Of a DNA stretch of 5,042 nt, positions 1 through 4,957 are shown piece by piece. The stretch comes from UBA1370 sp964515115 (GTDB taxonomy: Bacteria; Patescibacteriota; Microgenomatia; UBA1400; PJMF01). How positions within the stretch are numbered: the stretch's first letter is position 1; every line of letters starts with the position of its first letter. Location of the stretch: positions 1 to 5,042 of the forward strand of contig CAZESB010000030.1 of the NCBI GenBank assembly GCA_964515115.1. Reading direction: 5' to 3'. The translations under genes were made by a program, and so were the position numbers. Below the pieces are notes generated by a model that saw only the letters and a program-made list of their open reading frames with translations, had not been told where the DNA came from and did not search any database.

Positions 1-16
1 CAACAGCACCGTGTAA

Positions 17-46
17 TTGCTAAAACCCCATCTTTTCGTGTACACT
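17..46 (+). promoter_or_regulatory. Putative promoter of the membrane-protein gene
   Basis: A -35-like TTGCTA (17-22) and a -10-like TACACT (41-46) are separated by 18 bp. Transcription would start near 53, a few bases before the ATG at 57, so the message would be leaderless or nearly so. No Shine-Dalgarno sequence is visible in front of either possible start. Assigned by eye from consensus match only. Confidence 0.35.
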
Positions 47-56
47 TTAAGTGTCT

Positions 57-893
57 ATGGCCAATCCTGCTCAAGATCAAACCTTCGGCACTCCCAGTGA
101 TCAAAGCACTGAAGTGTTTGGTGGTGGTGTCAATCAAGATCAGCCTCAGGGCCAGGTTGAGAATCCCTACGCCCAGCCTGGTGTTCAGCCAGCGCCTGAA
201 ATTCGGCCGCCGTCAGAGTCACCAACGTTTCAGCCGAACCCAGAACCCCAAGCTCCACCACGACCGCAACTGGAAACCCAACCGCCCTCAGCGCCCCAAC
301 CAACCCAACCAACCCAGCCGCCGGGCCTCAATCCGCCAGTGCAGCAGTACCAAGATCAATACGATCCTTACCTCGATTCCTACTATGACGATTTTGCCTA
401 CAGCCCTCAACAAGAACTGCTGGTTTACGAGTGGATCGCCCCCAGCCGGCCGTTCAAAAAGCACAACCGCCAGTATTACACCACCATCGGCACCATTGTT
501 TTGCTGGTGGCGTTAATTTTGTTTTTTGCCGGCCAGATTTTGCCGGTGGCAGTGGTGCTGGCTGTCGGTTTTATGGTTTATGTGATGACCAGTATTCCGC
601 CCACCAATATCAGCAATCGACTCACTACTTACGGCCTTCGTACCGGGGAAAATCTTTACTATTGGGATGAAATGGGCAGATTTTGGTTTAAAAAGAAGTA
701 CAACGACGAAATTCTACACATCGAAGTGGCGCGTTTTCCCGAAAGATTGACCCTTTTAGTAGGCGAGGGCCAAAAAGAACTGATCCGCGATTTGCTGGCT
801 ACGATGTTGCTGGAGGAAGAGCCACTGCCCACCTATTACGAGCGAGCCGCTGCTTGGTTGCAGCAAAAAATTCCGCTCGACATTGAGAGTTAG
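57..893 (+). CDS. Conserved hypothetical protein, Pro/Gln-rich N terminus and two membrane segments
   Basis: Function not recognised. Numbering from the GTG at 51 gives 280 residues. The ATG at 57 is preferred (278 residues) because the nearest -10 box predicts a transcript starting near 53. Residues 1-115 are low-complexity, rich in Pro and Gln, with a short QPT repeat near 83-90. Two hydrophobic stretches (about 144-160 and 163-180) form a tight membrane hairpin with a short GQILP turn, preceded by basic residues (RPFKKHNR). A soluble domain of about 100 residues follows, containing TTYGLRTGENLYYW, the basic segment FWFKKKY and an ending AAWLQQKIPL. I recall similar two-membrane-segment proteins in Microgenomates genomes, but this was not checked. 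There is no clear signal peptide. Both termini probably face the cytoplasm, by the positive-inside rule. It is richer in G+C than the downstream genes, especially in the Pro-rich part, and appears unrelated to the retroelement. Confidence 0.85.
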   Translation: MANPAQDQTFGTPSDQSTEVFGGGVNQDQPQGQVENPYAQPGVQPAPEIRPPSESPTFQPNPEPQAPPRPQLETQPPSAPQPTQPTQPPGLNPPVQQYQDQYDPYLDSYYDDFAYSPQQELLVYEWIAPSRPFKKHNRQYYTTIGTIVLLVALILFFAGQILPVAVVLAVGFMVYVMTSIPPTNISNRLTTYGLRTGENLYYWDEMGRFWFKKKYNDEILHIEVARFPERLTLLVGEGQKELIRDLLATMLLEEEPLPTYYERAAAWLQQKIPLDIES

Positions 894-906
894 ACATTGA
901 GAGCTA
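879..906 (+). repeat. 14-bp tandem duplication at the gene/DGR junction
   Basis: GACATTGAGAGTTA (879-892) is followed directly by GACATTGAGAGCTA (893-906), with one mismatch. The first copy encodes the last residues of the upstream protein, and the TAG stop (891-893) straddles the boundary between the copies. It may be replication slippage or the scar of an insertion. No matching copy is seen at the right end of the cassette. Confidence 0.75.
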
Positions 907-921
907 GGCATGATTTATAAA
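891..921 (+). promoter_or_regulatory. Putative promoter of the DGR target gene
   Basis: TAGACA (891-896) as -35 and TATAAA (916-921) as -10 are separated by 19 bp. The expected transcription start coincides with the ATG at 928, so the message would be leaderless. No ribosome binding site is visible before 928. Confidence 0.4.
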
Positions 922-927
922 TGACAT

Positions 928-2928
928 ATGGAAAATCCCGGAACACAATTTCTTAAAAAACGCTATCCTGGTCTTGCGAAAAGTCCAGAGGTAACACAAG
1001 CAGCAAAACGTACAGAAAAACTCACTGGCGAACCAGTTTTGCGTGATCCAGACACAAGAATTCAAAATTATCTCAACCGTTTCAAACAAATAATCGAGCG
1101 TGAGGATCCACAAAAAAAAGCTCGTGGAATCACAGCTCTCAAAAGAATTCTTGTTGATCGATATGTAGTGCGTGTGGAAGATATTCCAGATAGCTATTGG
1201 TTTGCACAACTGCGAGTTGTGAGAAATCGTGGAGAGTCAGGGGACTGGCATGAACTACCTGAAGAAGAGGTTTTAAAACTCAAGCAAGAGCATCTTGCCC
1301 AATCTAAAGAGGATCAGCAAGGCAGTATTGAAGAATGGATTGATTACCTTGCATCAGATAAATCTTCGTATTTGCCTGATTATCTGAAATATTGGGCATT
1401 TGCCGGGATGCTCAGGCTTGAGCGGTATGAAAAGGCTGAAAAAAAAGAGCAAGACGATGTTATTAAGCCAGGTAGATTTCCTGAGCGCCCTACGGGCAGA
1501 CAAAGATCCGTCAAAATGTTTCCTGAAGTGAACGAAAACGGACTGAAGTTCATTGCCTCTGCCTACAAACAGCTAGCAGAAGGAAAATCTATTTACTGGG
1601 GATATAATCAGGATATTCCTCAAGAAGTCAGGCAAACTTTTTTGGATGCTCTTGCCAAGAGAGATTTTCGTGCGGCCTATGGATGGGTACAAGAATATAT
1701 TCCTCCAATTACCGACGAGGAAATGCAGATAACAGAAGGAGAAAATTGTGGCTGGGCAACCTTTTCAAAAGAACTGGGTAATACAGGCCAAGATGTAGCC
1801 AATACACTTTCTGGAAAAGGAACCGGCTGGTGTATCGCAGGCGCAGAAACAGCACAAGGGAATTATTTAAATAAAGGTGCAGAGCTACATATTTACTATA
1901 CACGAGACAAAAATGGTGCGCAGACTAATCCTCGTGTAGTTATCGTTTCTGGGGGCAATCGTGTTCTGGAAGTTCGAGGGATAGAGTGGGAAGAGAACAT
2001 TGATGATTACATGAAAGAGTCAGATGTTATTGGTCGGAAATTAAAAGAGATTCCTGGCGGAGAAGAATTCGTTCCCACTGACAAGGACACTAAACGTTTG
2101 ACGGTCATTGACCGCAAAATGAGCAAAGGTGAAACATTAACAGGTGAAGAGCTTGCATTTCTATACGAATTAGACAGACCTATCAAATATTTTGGTTACA
2201 ACAAAGATCCTCGCATTGAAGAATTGAGAAATCAAAGAAATCCAGAGGAGGACATGCCAGTCATGTTTGGTTGTCAACCCTCTCAGATCGCACGCAGTCC
2301 AGAAGAATTACTTCCTGATACGCGAGCATATGTTGGCTCACTTTTTCCTGGGATCTTTAACCAATTACCAGACAATGTAGAGTATATCTACACTTCTTTT
2401 CCGGAAGGAAGGATTAGCACAGACGAAGTGATTATTGGCACCAAGAACAGAAATGAACTATTGCAAACGATGAAGAGCCAAGGCACTAATGTTGGTTTCT
2501 ATGCTCAAGAAATGATCGAGAGTCCCGATTTTATGCCCACTCCGAATCGCCTGAGCGGGATTCAAAGACTAATGAAGGGTGAGGCTCGGTCAACTGCTGA
2601 GAAGGTAAACATAGTTCGGTTAAAGGTGAGAGACTTGGGATTTACGAGTTATCCCACCACCACCGAGCTTTTTGCTAAGGCTGAAGAATTTGGTCTGGAA
2701 CTGTGTCCTGCTGAGGTGGGTCCTCACTATTGTTTGCAGTATACTGATCAACCTCTGCATGAGTGGCTTTTTGTTGGCATGGAGCCGTTGGTTGTTGGCA
2801 GCGATCCACGGGTGTTCACGCTGGAGCACAGTACCTACGGCTTGGAGCTTAGCTACGACTGGGCGAGACCAGACGACCGCTGGTTTCTAGATGATGGGTT
2901 TGTGTTCCGTTTCCGCAAGAATTCTTAA
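928..2928 (+). CDS. DGR target (variable) protein with C-terminal variable region
   Basis: A 666-residue protein with no signal peptide or membrane segment, so probably cytoplasmic. Residues 1-200 are mostly charged and helical. Residues about 200-390 contain a conserved-looking block with YGWVQEYIPPI, GENCGWATF (271-279) and GKGTGWCIAG (296-305), followed by beta-rich HIYYTRDKNG and RVVIVSGG segments. From memory, this GTGWCIAG module recurs in Patescibacteria proteins of unknown function. A separate C-terminal module (about 560-664) starts VNIVRLKVRDLGF and holds LCPAEVG (592-598), LQYTDQP and a final FVFRFRK. The variable repeat encodes residues 620-664, and only Asn-Ser follow. Residues altered at TR adenines are 626, 631, 635, 637, 642, 643, 647, 650, 651, 653 and 657. 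These would form the variable binding surface. The ligand is unknown. The ATG at 928 sits 6 nt behind a -10 box. Confidence 0.92.
   Translation: MENPGTQFLKKRYPGLAKSPEVTQAAKRTEKLTGEPVLRDPDTRIQNYLNRFKQIIEREDPQKKARGITALKRILVDRYVVRVEDIPDSYWFAQLRVVRNRGESGDWHELPEEEVLKLKQEHLAQSKEDQQGSIEEWIDYLASDKSSYLPDYLKYWAFAGMLRLERYEKAEKKEQDDVIKPGRFPERPTGRQRSVKMFPEVNENGLKFIASAYKQLAEGKSIYWGYNQDIPQEVRQTFLDALAKRDFRAAYGWVQEYIPPITDEEMQITEGENCGWATFSKELGNTGQDVANTLSGKGTGWCIAGAETAQGNYLNKGAELHIYYTRDKNGAQTNPRVVIVSGGNRVLEVRGIEWEENIDDYMKESDVIGRKLKEIPGGEEFVPTDKDTKRLTVIDRKMSKGETLTGEELAFLYELDRPIKYFGYNKDPRIEELRNQRNPEEDMPVMFGCQPSQIARSPEELLPDTRAYVGSLFPGIFNQLPDNVEYIYTSFPEGRISTDEVIIGTKNRNELLQTMKSQGTNVGFYAQEMIESPDFMPTPNRLSGIQRLMKGEARSTAEKVNIVRLKVRDLGFTSYPTTTELFAKAEEFGLELCPAEVGPHYCLQYTDQPLHEWLFVGMEPLVVGSDPRVFTLEHSTYGLELSYDWARPDDRWFLDDGFVFRFRKNS
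2785..2919 (+). repeat. DGR variable repeat (VR)
   Basis: 135 bp aligned without gaps to the TR at 3280-3414 (108 identities, 80%). Of 27 differences, 18 are at TR adenines: 10 are A to G, 4 A to C and 4 A to T. Only 2 go the other way (TR G, VR A). Examples by codon are AAT to GAT (626), AAA to ACG (631), AAC to TAC (637 and 643), AAT to CGC (651) and AAT to TTT (653). The repeat begins in frame at CCGTTGGTTG and ends at the AAG for Lys664. The 3' part, after codon 653, is nearly constant, as expected for the region where homing starts. Confidence 0.93.
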
Positions 2929-2945
2929 GCACTGATGTTGCTTGG
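2925..2945 (+). other. Hairpin just downstream of the VR (possible homing target structure)
   Basis: AAGCA (2927-2931) and TGCTT (2939-2943) are inverted copies around a 7-nt loop, extendable by two T/G positions on each side in RNA. It begins 8 bp after the VR end. Some characterised DGRs need a DNA hairpin or cruciform a few bases behind the VR for efficient homing, which makes this a candidate. It lacks a T tract, so it is not a good terminator for the target gene. The stem is short. Confidence 0.3.
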
Positions 2946-2995
2946 TACCAGCCCTTTGACTCTTGTTCTCTTTGACACTTTGACCGAAAATTTTT

Positions 2996-3023
2996 TTGAG
3001 CTAATGATATATTCTGATATACT
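2996..3023 (+). promoter_or_regulatory. Extended -10 promoter for the template RNA
   Basis: TGATATACT (3015-3023) is an extended -10 box (TGn followed by TATACT). A -35-like TTGAGC (2996-3001) lies 16 bp before the -10. TTGACA (2972-2977) and TTGACC (2980-2985) further upstream are additional -35-like hexamers. Transcription would start near 3030 and read through the TR to the terminator at 3426-3452. Confidence 0.55.
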
Positions 3024-3279
3024 ACCACGGTTAAGTGAAATTAAGTGGTTACGGCTACTTGAAGCTTAGCTAACAGCTCTATATTGAGAGCGCCGGCGGT
3101 TTGCCTCTGAGCAATTAGAGCCGACTGCCTGCGGAGGATATATTGTCTGTTCAAAAAAAAGAAAACTTGGTGCAGGGTGCTGGGGGATTTTCGATCACAG
3201 ATACTATACAGCTGAGGATCTTCTTGCTTTAGTAGGACTATTTCAGCAGTGACCTAGATGGCATTCTGTACATTTCTTT

Positions 3280-3414
3280 CCGTTGGTTGTTGGCGGCAAT
3301 CCGAGGGTGTTCAAACTAGAACACAATACCAACGGGTTGTAGCTCAACAACTATTGGGCGAAACCAGACAACAATTGGAATCTAGATGATGAGTTTGTGT
3401 TCCGCTTCCGAAAG
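3280..3414 (+). repeat. DGR template repeat (TR)
   Basis: This is the invariant donor copy of the VR. It has 39 adenines, concentrated in the codons aligned with variable residues of the target: AAT (626), AAA (631), AAT (635), AAC (637), AAC-AAC (642-643), AAA (647), AAC-AAT (650-651) and AAT (653). AAY codons are the DGR hallmark because adenine mutagenesis opens many residues but no stop codon. Read in the target frame, it carries TAG at the position of Glu640, so it cannot itself be a functional coding end. Weak similarity to the target gene continues upstream to about 3259 (TGGC.TT.TGT). Confidence 0.93.
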
Positions 3415-3425
3415 TACTTCTTTTT

Positions 3426-3452
3426 CCGCGCTTCTCAAAAGGCGCGGTTTTT
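3426..3452 (+). terminator. Intrinsic terminator behind the TR
   Basis: CCGCGC (3426-3431) pairs with GCGCGG (3442-3447), with a further T-G and T-A pair inside and a short A-rich loop. TTTTT follows directly (3448-3452). It lies 11 bp after the TR and overlaps the 3' end of the convergent avd gene. On the minus strand no T tract follows, so it should stop plus-strand transcription only. Confidence 0.75.
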
Positions 3453-3833
3453 CTTATCAGGCTTTTCCAAACTTTTTCTCCAGCCTCCTAGCATTTTTCC
3501 TACTTCAGCAATTTTTAGGGAAATCTCTTCATACTGCTTGTGTGAAAGAAGTTTCGCCTCCCACGCCACAGCCAGAAAAAATTTTAATGAGTCCAATAAA
3601 ACAATGCACTCACCGACTTTTGAGGATTTTGTTTCTTTGTCGGTAAAATATGACAGATACGTGCGCTCGAGTAAATCAAGAAAGAGATTCTCGATTCGCA
3701 CACCAATAGTATAACGAGAATTTTTGGGCATATGAGGCACAATCCGCAGCCAAATCAAATATCCCTCTTTGAGATGATAGATGATAGATTTACTGCCCAA
3801 GTGGGCAGCGGAAGTAGAAGACGTTTTAAGCAT
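3435..3833 (-). CDS. avd: Avd-type DGR accessory protein (four-helix bundle)
   Basis: Avd proteins form basic barrel-shaped oligomers that bind the RT and template RNA and are needed for mutagenic homing. The open frame reaches 3905. The ATG at 3833 (132 residues) is chosen because family-like sequence starts only around residue 17 and a TATTAT box lies 7 nt before it. Helix 1 is IIYHLKEGYLIWLRIVPHMPK, then the typical RYTIG turn, helix 2 RIENLFLDLLERTYL, helix 3 LLDSLKFFLAVAWEAKLL and helix 4 QYEEISLKIAEVGKMLGGW, with a Lys-rich tail. LKFFL...WE and IGxxLGGW-like endings are strong family marks. It is unusual in being antisense to the target, TR and RT, and its first 102 bp overlap the RT start head-to-head. 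A TTG at 3800 would remove most of that overlap. A general four-helix-bundle (S23-like) protein is the alternative, but the DGR context argues for Avd. Confidence 0.88.
   Translation of the reverse strand: MLKTSSTSAAHLGSKSIIYHLKEGYLIWLRIVPHMPKNSRYTIGVRIENLFLDLLERTYLSYFTDKETKSSKVGECIVLLDSLKFFLAVAWEAKLLSHKQYEEISLKIAEVGKMLGGWRKSLEKPDKKNRAF
3688..3715 (+). promoter_or_regulatory. Putative RT promoter inside avd
   Basis: TATAAC (3710-3715) matches the -10 consensus in five of six positions. A weak -35-like TTCTCG (3688-3693) lies 16 bp upstream. Transcription would start near 3722, about 10 nt before the RT ATG at 3732. The RT would then have its own transcript, separated from the TR by the terminator. 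Confidence 0.35.
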
Positions 3834-4835
3834 GGGTACAATAATATCATCTCTGTCGAGAACTTGTTGCAATCCTGGAGAGAGTTCCTGAATGGCAAAC
3901 GCCAACGTGTGGATGTGGCCAATTTTTCACTCGAATTGATGGATAGTATTTTGAGACTTCATGAGGAGCTAAAGCAAAAAACCTATCGACGTGGCACTTA
4001 CCATGCTTTCAAAATTAATGACCCTAAACCGAGAAATATTCACAAAGCTGAAGTTAGAGATAGACTGATTCACCATGCAATTTACCGTGTTTTATACCCG
4101 TTTTTTGATACAAAATTTATTTTTGATTCGTATTCCTGCCGCAAAAATAAAGGGACGCACAGGGCTTTGAATCGCTTTACTTATTTTGGCAGAAAAGTGT
4201 CCCGGAATAATACTCGTACAGTTTGGGTGTTGAAATGTGATGTTCAAAAGTTTTTTGCCACCATTGATCATGCTCTGTTGAAGCAAATTCTAGCTCAGCA
4301 TATTGGTGATCCAGACATTTTGTGGTTGCTGGAAGGAGTGATTGACAGTTTTCAAACCAAGCCTGACAAGCAGGTTGGTTTGCCGCTAGGAAATTTAACA
4401 AGTCAACTTCTAATTAATATTTACATGAACGAATTCGACCAATTTGCGAAAAGAACCTTGCGGGCTAAATATTACCTTCGCTATGCCGATGACTTTATTT
4501 TTCTTCACCATGACAAGCAAGTTTTACTGGCAATGATTCCTAGAATTGAGGCTTTTTTGGAAGATAAGCTGAAACTGAGGCTTAATCATCACAAAATGTA
4601 CATCAAAACGCTACATTCCGGTGTGGATTTTCTTGGTTGGGTGCACTTTCCTACTCACAGAGTGTTCCGAACTGCTACAAAAAAGCGGATGTTTCGGAGG
4701 TTGGGAGTAAATGCGAGCACTGAAACTATTGCTTCTTATAAAGGCATTTTAAGTCATGGCAATGCGTATAAGCTCAAGTTCTCAATTACCCAAGAATTTG
4801 GTACAATACGGTGCATTCATGAGAAGCACCCGTAG
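3732..4835 (+). CDS. DGR reverse transcriptase
   Basis: A 367-residue RNA-directed DNA polymerase, a usual length for DGR RTs. The RT region begins near residue 36 (YNNIISVENLLQSWREFLNGK, the N-terminal finger helices). It continues with KPRNIHKAEVRDRLIHHAIY (about 99-118) and the first catalytic Asp in LKCDVQKFFATIDH (Asp170). LPLGNLTSQ (217-225) has the GxxxSQ form that separates DGR RTs from the QGxxxS of group II introns and retrons. The catalytic YADD is at 251-254, the FLGW motif at 300-303 and a thumb helix in SYKGILSHGNAYKL (335-348). There is no maturase or endonuclease domain. All catalytic residues are present, so the enzyme looks intact. The start is uncertain: ATG 3732 has a promoter-like box upstream, while ATG 3774 or GTG 3801 would reduce or remove overlap with avd. 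The stop codon lies inside the tRNA-Arg gene. Confidence 0.95.
   Translation: MRHNPQPNQISLFEMIDDRFTAQVGSGSRRRFKHGYNNIISVENLLQSWREFLNGKRQRVDVANFSLELMDSILRLHEELKQKTYRRGTYHAFKINDPKPRNIHKAEVRDRLIHHAIYRVLYPFFDTKFIFDSYSCRKNKGTHRALNRFTYFGRKVSRNNTRTVWVLKCDVQKFFATIDHALLKQILAQHIGDPDILWLLEGVIDSFQTKPDKQVGLPLGNLTSQLLINIYMNEFDQFAKRTLRAKYYLRYADDFIFLHHDKQVLLAMIPRIEAFLEDKLKLRLNHHKMYIKTLHSGVDFLGWVHFPTHRVFRTATKKRMFRRLGVNASTETIASYKGILSHGNAYKLKFSITQEFGTIRCIHEKHP
3841..3872 (-). promoter_or_regulatory. Putative avd promoter inside the RT gene
   Basis: On the minus strand, TATTAT (3846 to 3841) is a five-of-six -10 match ending 7 nt before the ATG at 3833, so the start codon and transcription start would coincide. 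The best -35-like hexamer, TTGCAA (3872 to 3867), is at a long 20-bp spacing, which weakens the call. Confidence 0.3.
4779..4807 (+). promoter_or_regulatory. tRNA promoter inside the RT gene
   Basis: An extended -10 TGGTACAAT (4799-4807) and -35-like TTCTCA (4779-4784) at 17-bp spacing place the start about 12 nt before the tRNA-Arg 5' end. The promoter lies in the last codons of the RT, so tRNA transcription does not depend on the retroelement. Confidence 0.5.
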
Positions 4836-4899
4836 CTCAGTTGGATAGAGCATCTGATTGCGGATCAGAAGGCCGTGCGTTCGAGTCGCGCCGGGTGCA
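4826..4899 (+). tRNA. tRNA-Arg (anticodon GCG)
   Basis: A 74-nt cloverleaf. The acceptor GCACCCG pairs with CGGGTGC, with discriminator A. The D stem is GCTC/GAGC. The anticodon stem is TCTGA/TCAGA around the loop TTGCGGA, giving anticodon GCG for codon CGC. The T stem is GTGCG/CGCGC (one G-T) with loop TTCGAGT. The 3' CCA is not encoded. The overall sequence resembles bacterial tRNA-Arg(ACG), but position 34 is G. Its first ten bases overlap the 3' end of the RT gene. Confidence 0.95.
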
Positions 4900-4957
4900 C
4901 TCTTTTGCCTTCGTCGCTTTTTAGCGCATCACTGAATAGTATTTGGAGTGCGAGACA

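Larger units (their letters stand above)
3030..3452 (+). ncRNA. DGR template RNA (leader plus TR), predicted transcript
   Basis: The stretch between the target gene and avd has no convincing gene. It is bounded by an extended -10 promoter and an intrinsic terminator, giving a predicted RNA of about 420 nt. The leader (about 3030-3279) has paired segments: GCTCT (3076-3080) with AGAGC (3087-3091), GGCGG (3095-3099) with CTGCC (3125-3129, one G-U), and inside it CTCT (3105-3108) with AGAG (3117-3120). The TR fills 3280-3414. In DGRs the TR-containing RNA is both template and scaffold for the RT-Avd complex. In the well-studied Bordetella phage element, RNA downstream of the TR is needed for priming. 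Here only a dozen bases plus the hairpin follow the TR, so the structured leader may take that role. Ends are inferred. Confidence 0.55.
928..4835. mobile_element. Diversity-generating retroelement (target gene, VR, TR, avd, RT)
   Basis: All parts of a DGR are present: a target gene ending in a variable repeat (2785-2919), a template repeat (3280-3414), an Avd-type protein (3435-3833, minus strand) and a DGR-class reverse transcriptase (3732-4835). VR and TR align at a fixed offset of 495 bp. Of 27 mismatches in 135 positions, 18 lie at TR adenines (18 of 39 adenines differ, against 9 of 96 other bases). DGRs diversify a protein by adenine-directed error-prone reverse transcription of the TR and replacement of the VR; they are not transposons and no integrase is seen here. 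The boundaries given are those of the coding parts. Confidence 0.93.

Noticed and set aside
291..318. CCAACC-type short tandem repeats in the first gene
   Set aside because: Explained by the Pro/Gln/Thr-rich coding sequence (repeated Gln-Pro-Thr codons); not a CRISPR or regulatory array.
904..1209. Minus-strand frame of 101 residues opposite the target gene start
   Set aside because: Cys/Phe-rich translation typical of a frame opposite a real gene; it would cover the target promoter.
3143..3232. A 29-codon frame starting at TTG behind a good GGAGG (3133-3137), in the leader of the template RNA
   Set aside because: The spacing is good, but the other genes here do not use Shine-Dalgarno sites, the peptide is unrecognised, and the GGAGG lies beside predicted RNA stems. 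A more protein-like continuation (AEDLLALVGLFQQ, ending at 3252) is in another frame, so at most it is a broken small gene.
3386..3714. Two overlapping plus-strand frames (3386-3646 and 3397-3714)
   Set aside because: They are antisense to the Avd gene, whose protein is clearly family-like; they cross the TR end and the terminator and have no recognisable features.
3834..3905. Longer Avd start at 3905 giving 156 residues
   Set aside because: The extra 24 residues have no Avd-like sequence, lie antisense to the RT coding region, and a -10 box sits just before the ATG at 3833.
3732..4835. Group II intron or retron as the source of the RT
   Set aside because: The RT has no maturase or endonuclease domain, shows the GxxxSQ form of DGR enzymes, and is accompanied by VR, TR and Avd.
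4911..4930. CGCT-TTTT-AGCG hairpin between the tRNA genes
   Set aside because: A four-pair stem with the T run in the loop and none following, so not a credible terminator.
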